Shown: positions 1 to 9,470, numbered from the stretch's first letter. The stretch is 64,000 nt of DNA from Nematostella vectensis (GCF_932526225.1 NC_064044.1:14075453-14139452); one strand, 5' to 3'. A program made the numbers and translations. Notes: generated by a model from the letters alone, not told the origin.

Positions 1-137
1 AAGCCAGCGAAATGGTGAGATGATGACACTATCTTTAATAGCCGACTTGCACTAAGAAATCACGTGAATCAAGCCAGCGAAATGGTGAGATGATGACACT
101 ATCTTTAATAGCCGACCTGCACTAAGAAATCACGTGA
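1..137. repeat. Two-copy 70-bp direct repeat
   Basis: The first 70 bases are repeated at 71-137 with one clear difference (a T/C change near the middle). After 137 the sequence becomes unique. The repeat is non-coding on both strands as far as I can see and lies upstream of the first visible exon. It may be the end of a longer tandem array to the left of the window. Confidence 0.9.
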
Positions 138-377
138 CTTTTAGGGTGGCAAACTCGCATACACTCCGGCTTTTATCGGCGAAAAAAAATTAAGGCTTAC
201 GAATCAGCAAGAAATTTGCTTTCTCATAAATGCTTTATTTTTTTTTCGTCGTTCCCTTGCGTGTCGGGTGAAGTTTGTGTTTATTTTGGCTTGGATTTAC
301 CATGCAAAAAGTCACGCGACAAGTCTATTGACCCCTGTCATAGTGCAAACAGAATTGATGGTGGTATCCTGATCGGT

Positions 378-625
378 GAATGAGATGATGATGATGATGT
401 TGCAGGTTTATCTTCATGATGATTATGATGCTGATGGTAGTGTCGTGTCATATTGATAGTGGCGTGACCATGGAAATGATGAAGATGAAGAGATGATGGC
501 AGTAAAATGGTCGTTGTTGACTATAAGGATGATAATAGCGGTGTAACTGCTCGATATGATGACTAGGGTTGTTGATAGATACTGATTTTTGATGTGATAA
601 TGATATTACTGATTTTCTAGATGTG
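378..625. repeat. ATG/GAT-rich trinucleotide microsatellite, degenerate
   Basis: Many short GAT/ATG runs (for example four successive ATG at about 384-399 and further runs near 417-437 and 477-497) separated by unrelated bases. This is a decayed trinucleotide microsatellite in the intron before the first visible exon. The open frame on the opposite strand is a by-product of the repeat and has no other support. Confidence 0.6.
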
Positions 626-658
626 TTTCTGGTATCATTCATTATCGTACAACATTAG

Positions 659-2202
659 GTACAACAGGCTTTTGAAAGAAGCCGAAATCTTTGGTCTGAA
701 AGACGAGCAGGAGGTCAACCTGCTGAACCGGTTTTACCCGTTTGCAATCGATGACATACAGAACCTTCCTTTTGTCAAGGTGAAAATTATCCTTTAACTG
801 TGTACACCAGCACTACATGCATTTGTTTCGTTTAATAAGCTTTACTGTTTTGCTTGGTTATTGTATTCTGCATAGTTCTTCGAGCTATGCGAAATAGCCC
901 TAATAGACATGACGGAAAAACCTGGAAAACGCGCAATTCCAGATAGAGAGAATTTCTTACACAAGACACAATTTCTTACAATGGCTATAGGTTCCTTGTA
1001 TTACGGACTGATTTTTAAAACACAAATAACGTGAGGCCGAAGTGCACATAGCCAGATTTTGGCTTTTTAAGATTATTTTCCTTGATCATCATTGCCCTGT
1101 GTATCAGTTCAGGGACGAAAAGCTCGAATTTCAATGACACTATACAAAAAGTCGCATCAATTTAACAAAAACGTCGCACTTGATATTTTGTTTGCTATAA
1201 GTTACTAAGTACTCCGAGAAAATTCTTCGCCTTATTCGTTGTGAAATGGGCTTGTTTGAAGCGTCATGTCATTTTTTCCGTCATGTTTTTCCGTCAAGTC
1301 TCTAATAAGTACCCCTTCTAATAGCTGTAGATTTTTATCGAATCACCCTTTTCATTCAGGCCAAACTTTGTCTGTTGATCCAGTCCCTACCTATCTACGA
1401 GCTGTGCACCGTACATATGCAAGAAGCAATACAGGTAAATCAGGATTAAAATGGTAATACATGCTCATACAGATAAAACCGGCTTATAAAGGCCATCGCC
1501 ATCGCCATCATCATTGCCATCACCATCATCATTATCATAATCATCATCATCGTCGTCTTCGTCATCACTATCACCACCACTATTCTCGCCTTTCTTTATC
1601 TTCACTGCTAACACCATTAGCATTACCGCAAATTGTAATTGTCATTATAATATTCTGAACATTGTTTTTATCTAGGGCAGTACTTGATGCTAGGTGTCCT
1701 CGACTGTAATTGTCATTATAATATTCTGAACATTGTTCTTATCTTGGGCAGTACTTGATGCTAGGTGTCCTCGACTGTAATTGTCATTATAATATTCTGA
1801 ACATTGTTCTTATCTTGGGCAGTACTTGATGCTAGGTGTCCTCGACTGTAATTGTCATTATAATATTCTGAACATTGTTCTTATCTTGGGCAGTACTTGA
1901 TTCTAGGTGTCCTCGACTGTAATTGTCATTATAATATTCTGAACATTGTTCTTATCTTGGGCAGTACTTGATTCTAGGTGTCCTCGACTGTAATTGTCAT
2001 TATAATATTCTGAACATTGTTCTTATCTTGGGCAGTACTTGATGCTACGTGTCCTCGACTGTAATTGTCATTATAATATTCTGAACATTGTTCTTATCTT
2101 GGGCAGTACTTGATGCTAGGTGTCCTCGACTGTACTCAAGCCGCAGTCAACGAATGGATGGCTACCCGTAAGATCGAGCCGCTGCTCATAGCAGCGCATT
2201 AA
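659..2202 (+). CDS. Unrecognised protein gene, last three coding exons (3' part)
   Basis: Three exons join in phase 0 to give the C-terminal ~96 residues of a protein I do not recognise. The first visible exon ends at 779 with a GT donor at 780. Its acceptor is ambiguous: an AG at 657-658, or an in-frame AG at 619-620 that would add 13 residues. It encodes a stretch beginning YNRLLKEAEIFG and ending NLPFVK. The second exon is 1360-1434 (75 nt, CAG before it and GTAAAT after it), beginning AKLCLLIQSLPIYE. The third is 2107-2202, beginning YLMLGVLDC and ending LLIAAH before TAA. A polyadenylation signal follows at 2332. Composition suggests a soluble, helical, leucine-rich C-terminus with no signal peptide or membrane segment visible. 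The start of the gene lies left of the window. Exon calls rest on splice sites and frame continuity only. Confidence 0.68.
1492..1580. repeat. CAT/CAC trinucleotide microsatellite
   Basis: A run of CAT, CAC and CGT triplets with few interruptions, lying in the last intron of the first gene (1435-2106). The His-rich open frame here is a by-product of the repeat. Confidence 0.8.
1634..2134 (+). repeat. 71-bp minisatellite spanning intron end and exon start, 7 copies
   Basis: Copies begin at 1634, 1705, 1776, 1847, 1918, 1989 and 2060. The last runs without a break into the real terminal exon at 2107. Each copy carries the intron 3' end with its GGCAG acceptor and the first ~27 bases of the exon, so seven acceptor-plus-exon starts exist at 1681, 1752, 1823, 1894, 1965, 2036 and 2107. 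Copies differ at single bases: TTGATT instead of TTGATG in two, CTACG instead of CTAGG in one, TCTAG instead of TCTTG in the first. The period is not a multiple of three. Use of an upstream acceptor with read-through would reach a TGA after about 25 codons, so only the last acceptor gives the full terminal exon. Confidence 0.92.
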
Positions 2203-2331
2203 TATTTTGCATCATGGGATATTCAAGAAGACTTTCATATGTAACCTTATTAATGGTTTTGATGCCATTCTGTGAAGCTATTCTGCTGAAATTATTTAAT
2301 TTATTCTTTTGTAAATGAAGCGAATTTTAAC

Positions 2332-2337
2332 AATAAA
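2332..2337 (+). promoter_or_regulatory. Polyadenylation signal AATAAA
   Basis: A canonical AATAAA about 130 bases after the stop codon at 2200-2202 of the first gene, in AT-rich sequence. It is the expected 3' end signal for that transcript. Confidence 0.7.
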
Positions 2338-2344
2338 GTCAAAC

Positions 2345-3100
2345 GAAATACTCATTGCCGTGTGTCCAGTGAACGAGATTCTCTGACGCCAGATAGAACA
2401 AAAGCTGCGTCACTCATATACGTCACCATGATATAACATGACCTTGAAAACTATAGGGTGAAATTTTAATCGTGAGGAAAAATGGATGATGATTCCCCTT
2501 TTTTAAAGTTGATTTTCAAACACTCGTATCTCCGCTTTACTATATTTCTCCGCTTTCATCTTTTGGTAAAGATCGACACTAAGTACAACAAAAGAGAAAT
2601 GAATGGAGAAATTCAAAGACTGTTAATAAAACTGTCAAAAGCACGGGAAGCTAAAAAAATATCAATCAATGGAAGTATCACAAAACGGGAGTTTCCTAAT
2701 AACGCCGAAACAGCAGGTTGTTTAGGGGTACGTTACGAGAAAGCGCCGCGCCGCATGTCTTTTATCGCCCAATAAGCGTGTCTTATTGTCTGGGAAAAAC
2801 AGCTTTTTGCCACTTGCAGAGCTATTCAAACGAGGTTAATATACAGACAAAATATGAATTCTGAATTCTAACTTAATTACTTACACTGAAAGCGATTTCG
2901 AAGGGCGATAAACAACGGCAGTGCTATGTGAGGTAATCGATGATTTGTTCCCAAAAAATTCGTGTATTAAAATATTAAACGAACAACAGCCTGTCTTTTA
3001 TAAAGTGTTCGAGGAATATATAGCAATAAAAAGGGAATAGCTATATTCCTCATTTAAAAAGATATTTGAATTGACACATTCTTATTTCCTATCAATTGAC
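2345..3100. other. Intergenic stretch without a supported gene
   Basis: AT-rich sequence between the polyadenylation signal of the first gene and the CpG-rich region before the second. It holds a 97-codon open frame at 2482-2775 (+) with a lysine-rich, low-complexity look. I see no splice context, homology or upstream context to support it as a gene, and an unannotated 5' exon cannot be excluded. Confidence 0.4.
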
Positions 3101-3107
3101 GGTAAAC

Positions 3108-3270
3108 TGGATCGCTGGGAAGGGAGGGCATGCGGCTTGAGTGAGTAGCTCGCGCAACTTTGAGAACCGCGCGCGCTTTTGCGTTCTTTATGCGGGGCCC
3201 GCTGCGTTTGTCGTGATTTGTGCCGTTAGAACAAAGTAGAAGAAAAGAATTCAGTGAAGGCAGAATCAAA
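3108..3270 (+). promoter_or_regulatory. CpG-rich probable promoter and 5' UTR of the second gene
   Basis: A local rise in G+C and CpG (GCGCGCGC-type runs near 3150-3200) in otherwise AT-rich sequence ends just before a well-placed ATG at 3271. No TATA box is obvious. It is read as a CpG-type promoter purely from composition and position. Confidence 0.45.
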
Positions 3271-6231
3271 ATGGCTACCTCTCACCAATCAAGCAAACCA
3301 CGATTAAAGGTAATCCAAATATTTCATGACTTCGTTATAAGTCTTTTAAGAATTCTTGGTTTTATTGTATACATGATAATCTCAATACAATACATCTTAT
3401 GCTTATCTTTTTAACTGGTCATTTTTCTATATATCGTCAGACACCATCTATTGAATGGACTAGACTATAGAATTTCAATTAACGCGAAAATTGAAATAAT
3501 CAGCTTCTAATGTCCCATTCATTTGTCTTAGATGAAACTAAGAATGCAACATACTGTATATTTAAATAACCCTTTTAGCCTGGCTTCATTTCAAGGAAAT
3601 TATAACGCAATTTGGATACTTTCTGACTTTGTTTGGATACAAATACATGTCTCAAAATAGTTTGATAGATCCCTTGAAAACGTTGAACGACCACGAACAG
3701 GCTTATAGGGACAAAACTGCAGTTTTCGTGCTTGTTCCACATACCCATGTATACTCCGCTCTAAATATTTGTATCGATTACTGTTCAATGGGAATTTAAA
3801 TACCTTGCTCTCAACAACAATCTACATATCTATACAACTCTGTTACTTCATCAAAGGATTGTTATAGCCGCGTCGCGCTCTTCGCACTCCCCGCCAAAAA
3901 TTAAAAGTCCCGGATGATCGCGCACGAAGGAAATGTTAAGTCCTGCAAATGTATATAATACAATACAATAATCTTAATTTTTGGAGGGTTACATTTTAAC
4001 CTTCAAGGTTTTCTAACTAATGGCCCCGAGGGTCCGGTTCCTAGAAAGCAGTTTAGAGTTAACCCAGGGATAAATACGGTTTTTTTGCCATTTGATTGGA
4101 TAAAAATTTATCCCTGGGTTAGCGTTAACCTGCTTTCTAGGACCCCAGCCCAGGGCGTTAGGTATATGCTCTTTTTAAATACTGTCATATTTAATATCTT
4201 CTTCGATGCCATGCATTGTTCGGTATGTACAGATGGCGGATATAGCGCTGTTGGCTCAGCGGCATGACCGCTACGCCAGAGACGTGGTCCAAACAGTGAA
4301 GAAGGTATACCATGCTCCCGTGCGCACACCCGGCATGGATCTAGTGGAGACAAAAGTAGCTATACGCAAGGGGTTACACTACAAGGGCGCAAAAAATCCC
4401 GAGGCCTGGAGGGAGAAATATCATAGGCGACTCAAACAGTCACGTGACGGGTTTGCGACTCCATCGCATGTGCCATATGCATCAATCGGTGACGTCATCG
4501 TTAATACGCGGGAGTTGGTATTCACCTCGTTAGAGCTTGCAGATCCGGTGGTCGTGAATGACGATAAATACGTAAGATGACGTTGGAGTTTGCTCGGATA
4601 CCTGGGGTTTTTGTTCCCTAGCGATCATTTTCTAATCATAATATGAACGCAAACAATTATAAGCCCATAGGCCGTAATTTTCTCTTAGAAGATAACCGGA
4701 ATTTTTCAAAGTCCTTTAAGAATGACCCCCTCCCTTCCCCTCCCCAATATGAGGTTATCCCCCTGATAATGAAGCAGCGTAAACAAGCGCGTACAAAGAG
4801 GGGCTCACAGGTTGTTGGCGCATTTATCCCAGTTTGGCGGCAAAAAGTGGGTAATTTCTTATTAAGGAATCTTCAGGAGTTGCCCCCCCCCCCCAGACAC
4901 ACACACCACGGTGCATGGGGACCGGAACGTAAGATATGTTTTTGTATTTGCTTTTTTAGGAGTTCGGAAAGGACATCAATGGGACAGCTAAGAAAGCTCA
5001 ACTGGTAATAAACGTCTTTTGAAATGCGCTAATTAATAAGACCGTATCTTCGAAATTTTCATTTTTGTATGGTTCTTTCATGCCTGTTCCCGGGCATGCA
5101 AGAAAGGATTCTCTGGAACTTGTAAAATAGTAATGCAAAAAATTGTAAATCGTGATCTCTTATTCCTTGTATTTTATTTTAAGTGAGTTAGCTTATTATT
5201 ACTTTTCCGCTTTCTGTTTCAATTATAACATTTAGAGCTTTTCTGCATTTCTAATATTGTTTTATCAATATTCAAGATGGCAGGAAATTGATTTCTTCCC
5301 CAAATAGCATTATTGAAACTTAAAAATCATATTGCTTCTGTCCGTTGATTACCGACTTTTGTTTGATTACCAACACTTCAGTTGAACTTTTGGCATGGGT
5401 TGCCTGTGTTTTTGTACCGCTGAGATCGCGGGTTCAAGTGAGTGCCTTGCCATTTTGTACGTTGCGATAGAGTTGGTACGTTTAACAATATACTTAAAGT
5501 TTGTTTTTGGAGTAAGCTTGTGGTGATACGTGGTATGCAACAACTTGGTTTATGAATTTCGTGTGCATTGGCTACTACTGGATTTGTTTTCAGAGGAAGA
5601 CGATAACACCGCGTGAGAGTGATGGCGGACTTAGAGATATCCAGGACATGATAAAAGTACATTGCAAGCGAGTCCGCGAGCTGCAGGCTGGCCAGCGGTA
5701 TCACAATTGCCTCCAGAACGAGGCAAAGCAAAAGGTGAATTTTCAGGAAATAAAACTCTGTTTCTACATCACTAATGGTAGATAATTTGTTTGTACAATC
5801 ACCAATGGTAGCAGATGTTCTTGTACACCACTCAGGGTCTCCCATCAACTCAAATTTAGAACGACAACTGAAAATAGATAAAATATCACTCACGCGCCCT
5901 CCCATAATCTTTCTTTGTTTGGGAATAGCGCGCGTAGTCAATCAAACCAAACAATCAAAACCAGACAAACCGCCCCCGAAGCTTTTGTCTGACTACGCGC
6001 TATTCCCAAACGAGACAAGGATTTTGGCAGTAATTTGAAACTCTGTCCACGTAGGCGGATAACATAAAGCATTCCGAGCAGGCCCTTATTACACCGGAAG
6101 CGTTGCGTGACATTCTAGCGAAGTCACGCCTGAACCGACATAGCCTGTCATCAGAACAAAAGCAAGAGAGCGGAACCACGGTATCCGGGCATGATTCAGA
6201 GGAAGAGGAAGATATTCTTGGCCTGAGGTAA
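3271..6231 (+). CDS. Unrecognised five-exon protein gene, about 246 codons
   Basis: Five exons join with every junction in phase 0: 3271-3309 (starts MATSHQSSKPRLK, good AAAATGG start context), 4233-4571 (113 codons, starts MADIALLAQRHDRYARD, donor GTAAGA), 4960-5004 (15 codons), 5594-5734 (47 codons, RKTITPRESDGG onward, Lys/Arg/Gln-rich and probably helical) and 6055-6231. The last acceptor is best placed at GTAG 6051-6054; CAG at 6079-6081 is a weaker in-frame alternative. The last exon ends in an acidic tail, SEEEEDILGLR, then TAA, with AATAAA 48 bases on. The stop overlaps a perfect donor (AG/GTAAGT at 6226-6232), so a longer spliced form is possible. A start at 4233 is also possible if exon 1 is non-coding. 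The protein looks soluble, basic in the middle and acidic at the end. I do not recognise the family and assign no function. Confidence 0.65.
4019..4161. mobile_element. MITE-like fold-back element in intron 1
   Basis: The two halves are inverted copies. CCTAGAAAGCAG at about 4040-4051 and ATCCCTGGGTTA-type sequence pair with their complements at about 4100-4141 around a ~25-base T-rich centre, and the outer ends (GGCCCCGAGGG and CCCAGCCCAGGGCG) are imperfect inverted repeats. TAA/TTA flanks are compatible with a short AT-rich target duplication. No coding sequence is present. The layout matches a non-autonomous DNA transposon (MITE). The superfamily cannot be named from one copy. Confidence 0.7.
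4572..4959. other. Intron 2 of the second gene
   Basis: AT-rich intron with a C-homopolymer followed by an ACAC run near 4885-4907. The open frame overlapping 4643-5008 includes the small exon 3 in another frame and is not itself a gene. Confidence 0.6.
5917..6011. repeat. Long inverted repeat in intron 4
   Basis: The arms at 5917-5940 and 5990-6011 are near-perfect reverse complements (GTTTGGGAATAGCGCGCGTA against TACGCGCTATTCCCAAAC), differing by one CG dinucleotide, around a ~50-base loop. Such a hairpin ends just before the acceptor of exon 5. It may be the remains of a small inverted-repeat transposon or a structured intron element. Confidence 0.85.
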
Positions 6232-6278
6232 GTTACTATTTTTTTTTATTTTTTTATTTTCTTATGTTCATTGTCATG

Positions 6279-6284
6279 AATAAA
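6279..6284 (+). promoter_or_regulatory. Polyadenylation signal AATAAA of the second gene
   Basis: AATAAA lies 48 bases past the TAA at 6229-6231, after a T-rich run. It supports reading exon 5 as a terminal exon rather than splicing at the overlapping GTAAGT. Confidence 0.55.
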
Positions 6285-6750
6285 ATATGTTACAAATCGG
6301 TTCATATTTAGTTTTTATCGTAATCTTATACAGTGTGTATAAGATAATGCATTATCTGTCTAGGTTGACGTGCAATGACTCTTTCGAGCTTTTACTGTCT
6401 AGTAAAATGCGATGCCTTTTCAGGCTCCACTATTCAGTAAAGTGTAATGCTCTCCAAAGTCTACCAACCAATTTGTTTATGTTGCTGCTTGTGCAATGTC
6501 TCTGTCAAGCACATACTATTACTAGTATAGTGTGCAATATTATATAAAAGAACTTCAGCCTGTTTGTAAGTCTGAGTATAAGTTTATGATTCCAACACAT
6601 ATATTTTCTTAATCGGTTCTTACAATTGTTTATAAATCAAGACTGCAGCAAAAATTTGAAATGTTCTGAAAACCTTTATCTCCCTGTATAAAAGGTCTCT
6701 TAAAGGTTGATAAGGTGTGCATGCTGGTGTAGGGAATAGTGAGAAACAAT
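6285..6750. other. AT-rich spacer between the second gene and the tRNA array
   Basis: No gene is supported here. An open frame at 6287-6547 has a hydrophobic, low-complexity translation. An AG at about 6420-6421 could in theory accept the GTAAGT donor at 6228 and add ~40 codons, but the resulting peptide does not look like a conserved protein end. Confidence 0.5.
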
Positions 6751-6821
6751 CTTTTGGCTACTCTTTTACTCAAACGCTATCTTTCATCATGTACCATTAT
6801 GATCTTTATGATTCAGCAGGT

Positions 6822-6938
6822 GTCAGGATGGCCGAGCGGTCTAAGGCGCCAGACTCAATGTTCAATTCCTTCTCATGATGCATGATAGAGTGTTCTGGTC
6901 TCCGAATGGGGGCGTTGGTTCGAATCCCACTTCTGACA
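6822..6938 (+). tRNA. tRNA-Leu(CAA), first unit, damaged
   Basis: Exons 6822-6859 and 6893-6938 with a 33-nt intron. Base 37 is T instead of the usual purine, and the T stem reads GTTGG against CCCAC, giving one mismatch. A and B boxes are intact, so transcription is conceivable. Confidence 0.7.
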
Positions 6939-7025
6939 CTATTTTTGTATTTTCTTTGTACTACTCTTTTAAACCACACGCTATCTTTTATCGTGTAGCA
7001 TTATGACCTTTATGATTCAGCAGGT

Positions 7026-7142
7026 GACAGGATGGCCGAGCGGTCTAAAGCGCCAGACTCAATGTTCAATTCCTTCTCGTCATGAATAGGAGAGTGTTCA
7101 GGTCTCCGAATAGAGGCGTGGGTTCGAATCCCACTTCTGACA
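7026..7142 (+). tRNA. tRNA-Leu(CAA), damaged
   Basis: It begins GACAGG, breaking pair 2-71. It also has T at position 37, a TTCAGG anticodon-stem strand that mismatches, and a weakened variable arm (AGAGG). Confidence 0.6.
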
Positions 7143-7229
7143 CTATTTTTGTATTTTCATTGGGCTACTCTTTCAACCAATACGCTATCTTTTATCATGT
7201 AGCATTATGAGCTTTATTATTACTCAAGT

Positions 7230-7346
7230 GTCAGGATGGCCGAGCGGTCTAAGGCGCCAGACTCAAGGTTCAATGCCTTCTCGTCATGAATGGGAGAGTG
7301 TTCTGGTCTCCGAATAGAGGCGTGGGTTCGAATCCCACATCTGACA
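7230..7346 (+). tRNA. tRNA-Leu(CAA), near-standard
   Basis: The body is standard except for A at position 66 (CATCTGACA end), which leaves an A-A at the base of the acceptor stem, and AGAGG in the variable arm. The B box is intact. Confidence 0.75.
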
Positions 7347-7433
7347 CTATTTTTGGATTTTCTTTGGGCTACTCTTTCAACCCATACGCTATCTTTCATC
7401 TTGTGCCCTTATGATCTTCATGATTGAGAAAGT

Positions 7434-7550
7434 GTCAGGATGGCCGAGCGGTCTAAGGCGCCAGACTCAAGGTTCAATTCCTTCTCGTCATGAATGGGAG
7501 AGTGTTCTGGTCTCCGGATGGAGGCGTGGGTTCGGATCCCACTTCTTACA
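7434..7550 (+). tRNA. tRNA-Leu(CAA), damaged
   Basis: The B box reads GGTTCGGATCC and the 3' acceptor strand TTCTTAC, which breaks pair 3-70. The rest is standard. Confidence 0.65.
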
Positions 7551-7636
7551 CTATTTTTGTATTTTCTTTTGGCTTCTCTTTTACTCCAACGCTATCTATC
7601 CTTATGTGCCATCACAATCTGTCTGTTTTATCAAGT

Positions 7637-7753
7637 GTGAGGATGGCGGAGTGGTCTAAGGCGTCAGACTCAAGTCTTAATTCCTTCTCATGATGCATGG
7701 GAGAGTGTTCTGGTCTCCGGATGGAGGCGTGGGTTCGAATCCCACTTCTGACA
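7637..7753 (+). tRNA. tRNA-Leu(CAA), hybrid of two unit classes
   Basis: The 5' half is of the GTGAGG/GGCGGAG class (mismatches at 3-70 and in the D stem) and the 3' half is fully standard. This suggests an exchange within the unit. Confidence 0.65.
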
Positions 7754-7840
7754 CTATTTTTGTATTTTCATTGGGCTACTCTTTCAATCCACACGCTATC
7801 TTTCATCATGTGCCCTTATGATCTTTATGATTCAGTAAGT

Positions 7841-7957
7841 GTCAGGATGGCCGAGCGGTCTAAGGCGAAAGACTCAAGGTTTAATGCCTGCTCATAATAC
7901 ATGGGAGAGTGTTCTGGTCTCCGAATGGAGGCGTGGGTTCGAATCCCACTTCTGACA
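7841..7957 (+). tRNA. tRNA-Leu(CAA), anticodon stem damaged
   Basis: GGCGAAAGA replaces GGCGCCAGA, losing two anticodon-stem pairs. The 3' exon is standard. Confidence 0.65.
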
Positions 7958-8044
7958 CTATTTTTGTATTTTCATTGGGCTACTCTTCTAACCCATACGT
8001 TATCTTTCATCATGTGCCGTTATGATCTTCATGATTCAGAAAGT

Positions 8045-8161
8045 GTCAGGATGGCCGAGAGGTCTAAGGCGGCACACTCAAGGTACAATTCCTTTTCATG
8101 ATGCATGGGAGAGTGTTCTGGTCTCCTAATGGAGGCGTGGGTTCGAATCCCACTTCTGACA
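8045..8161 (+). tRNA. tRNA-Leu(CAA), GCACA class
   Basis: The D loop lacks the GG of the elbow contact (GAGAGGTC variant) and the anticodon stem reads GCACA, giving two mismatches. The same class recurs across the array (for example at 11304, 12121 and 15573). Confidence 0.6.
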
Positions 8162-8248
8162 CTATTTTTGTATTTTCATTGGGCTACTCTTTCAACCCAT
8201 ACGCTATCTATCCTTATGTGCCATTACGATCTGTAAGTTTCATCAAGT

Positions 8249-8365
8249 GTCAGGATGGCCGAGCGGTCTAAGGCGCCAGACTCAAGGTTCAATTCCTTCT
8301 CGTCATGAATGGGAGAGTGTTCTGGTCTCCGAATAGAGGCGTGGGTTCGAATCCCACTTCTGACA
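8249..8365 (+). tRNA. tRNA-Leu(CAA), near-standard
   Basis: The only departure is AATAGAGG in the variable arm, which costs one pair. All other stems and both boxes are intact. Confidence 0.8.
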
Positions 8366-8452
8366 CTATTTTTGTATTTTCTTTGTGCTACTCTTTTAAC
8401 CCACACGTTATCTTTCATCATGTGCCCTTATGATCTTCAGGATTCAGAAAGT

Positions 8453-8569
8453 GTCAGGATGGCCGAGCGGTCTAAGGCGCCAGACTCAAGGTTCAATTCC
8501 TTCTCTTCATGAATGGGAGAGTGTTCTGGTTTCCGGATGGAGGCGTGTGTTCGAATTCCACTTCTGACA
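8453..8569 (+). tRNA. tRNA-Leu(CAA), T stem damaged
   Basis: The T arm reads GTGTG with TCCAC (one mismatch plus a wobble pair), and TTTCC replaces TCTCC in the variable arm. The 5' half is standard. Confidence 0.6.
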
Positions 8570-8655
8570 CTATTTTTGTATTTTCTTTTGGCTTCTCTTT
8601 TACTCCAACGCTATCTATCCTTATGTGCCATCACGATCTGTCTGTTTTATCAAGT

Positions 8656-8772
8656 GTGAGGATGGCGGAGTGGTCTAAGGCCACAGACTCAAGTCTCAAT
8701 TTCTTCTCATGATGCATGGTATAGTGTTCTAGTCACCGAAAGAAGGCGTTGGTTCGAATCCCACTTCTGAAA
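8656..8772 (+). tRNA. tRNA-Leu(CAA), GTGAGG class, probably a pseudogene
   Basis: Mismatches at 3-70 (GTGAGG) and 1-72 (TTCTGAAA), in the D stem (GGCGGAG), in the anticodon stem (TTCTAG) and in the T stem (GTTGG). The T-run after it is AATTTT instead of ATTTTT. Confidence 0.55.
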
Positions 8773-8858
8773 CTAATTTTGTATTTTCTTTTGGCTACTC
8801 TTTTACTCAAACGGTATCTTTGATCATGTAACATTATGATTTTTATGATTAATCAAGT

Positions 8859-8975
8859 GTCAGGATGGCCGAGCGGTCTAAGGCGCCACACTCAAGGTTC
8901 AATTCCTTTTCAAGATGCATGGGAGAGTGTTCTGGTCTCCGGATGGAGGCGTGGGTTCGAATCCCACTTCTGACA
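8859..8975 (+). tRNA. tRNA-Leu(CAA), one anticodon-stem mismatch
   Basis: CCACA replaces CCAGA, so pair 30-40 is lost. The 3' exon, with CCGGATGG in its variable arm, is otherwise sound. Confidence 0.7.
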
Positions 8976-9062
8976 CTATTTTTGTATTTTCATTCGGCTA
9001 CTCTTTCAACCCATACGCTATCTTTCATCATGTGCCCTTATGATCTTTATGATTCAGTAAGT

Positions 9063-9179
9063 GTCAGGATGGCCGAGCGGTCTAAGGCGCCAGACTCAAG
9101 GTTTAATTCCTTCTCATAATACATGGGAGAGTGTTCTGGTCTCCGAATGGAGGCGTGGGTTCGAATCCCACTTCTGACA
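9063..9179 (+). tRNA. tRNA-Leu(CAA), fully standard
   Basis: Exons 9063-9100 and 9134-9179, intron 9101-9133. All stems pair (G6-T67 as wobble), T33 and G37 are present, and both promoter boxes are intact. This is the only standard unit in the diverged edge, and its intron type (TTTAATTCC...ATAATACATGGG) is that of most standard units further in. Confidence 0.9.
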
Positions 9180-9190
9180 GTATTTTTGTA
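9180..9190 (+). terminator. Representative Pol III T-run terminator
   Basis: A run of five T begins three to four bases after the 3' end of the standard gene at 9063. The equivalent run (TATTTTTG, or AATTTTG in the GTGAGG class) follows almost every unit, so each unit could be transcribed and terminated on its own. Confidence 0.7.
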
Positions 9191-9266
9191 TTTTCATTGG
9201 GCTACTCTTCTAACCCATACGCTATCTTTCATCATGTGCCGTTATGATCTTCATGATTCAGAAAGT

Positions 9267-9383
9267 GTCAGGATGGCCAAGCGGTCTAAGGCGCCAGACT
9301 CAAGGTTCATTTCCTTTTTATGATGCATGGGAGAGTGTTCTGGTCTCCGAATGGAGGCGTGGGTTTGAATCCCACTTCTGACA
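9267..9383 (+). tRNA. tRNA-Leu(CAA), A- and B-box variants
   Basis: GCCAAGCGG replaces GCCGAGCGG and GGTTTGAATCC replaces GGTTCGAATCC. Stems are otherwise intact. The class recurs at 13344 and its copies. Confidence 0.65.
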
Positions 9384-9470
9384 CTATTTTTGGATTTTCA
9401 TTGGGCTACTCTTTCAACCAATACGGTATCTTTTATCATGTAGCATTATGAGCTTTATTATTACTCAAGT

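Noticed and set aside
1461-1658. His-rich 65-codon open frame
   Set aside because: It is the translation of a CAT/CAC microsatellite in an intron.
2482-2775. 97-codon open frame
   Set aside because: No splice or promoter context, low-complexity translation and no recognisable domain; kept only as a mention in the intergenic entry.
5060-5105. Short imperfect palindrome around CCCGGGCATG
   Set aside because: Arms of about 12 bases with an unpaired base, common by chance and without other support.
5415-5445. GGGTTCAAGTGAG, resembling a tRNA B box
   Set aside because: No A box, cloverleaf or terminator at the right distance; a chance match or a very old fragment.
5378-5941. 187-codon open frame on the - strand
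   Set aside because: It overlaps exon 4 of the second gene on the other strand and two introns. Its translation is low in expected protein features and it is likely a shadow.
6287-6547. Possible extra terminal exon of the second gene accepted at about 6,421
   Set aside because: The ~40-residue extension is low-complexity and hydrophobic, and no polyadenylation signal follows before the array; the stop at 6229-6231 with AATAAA is simpler.
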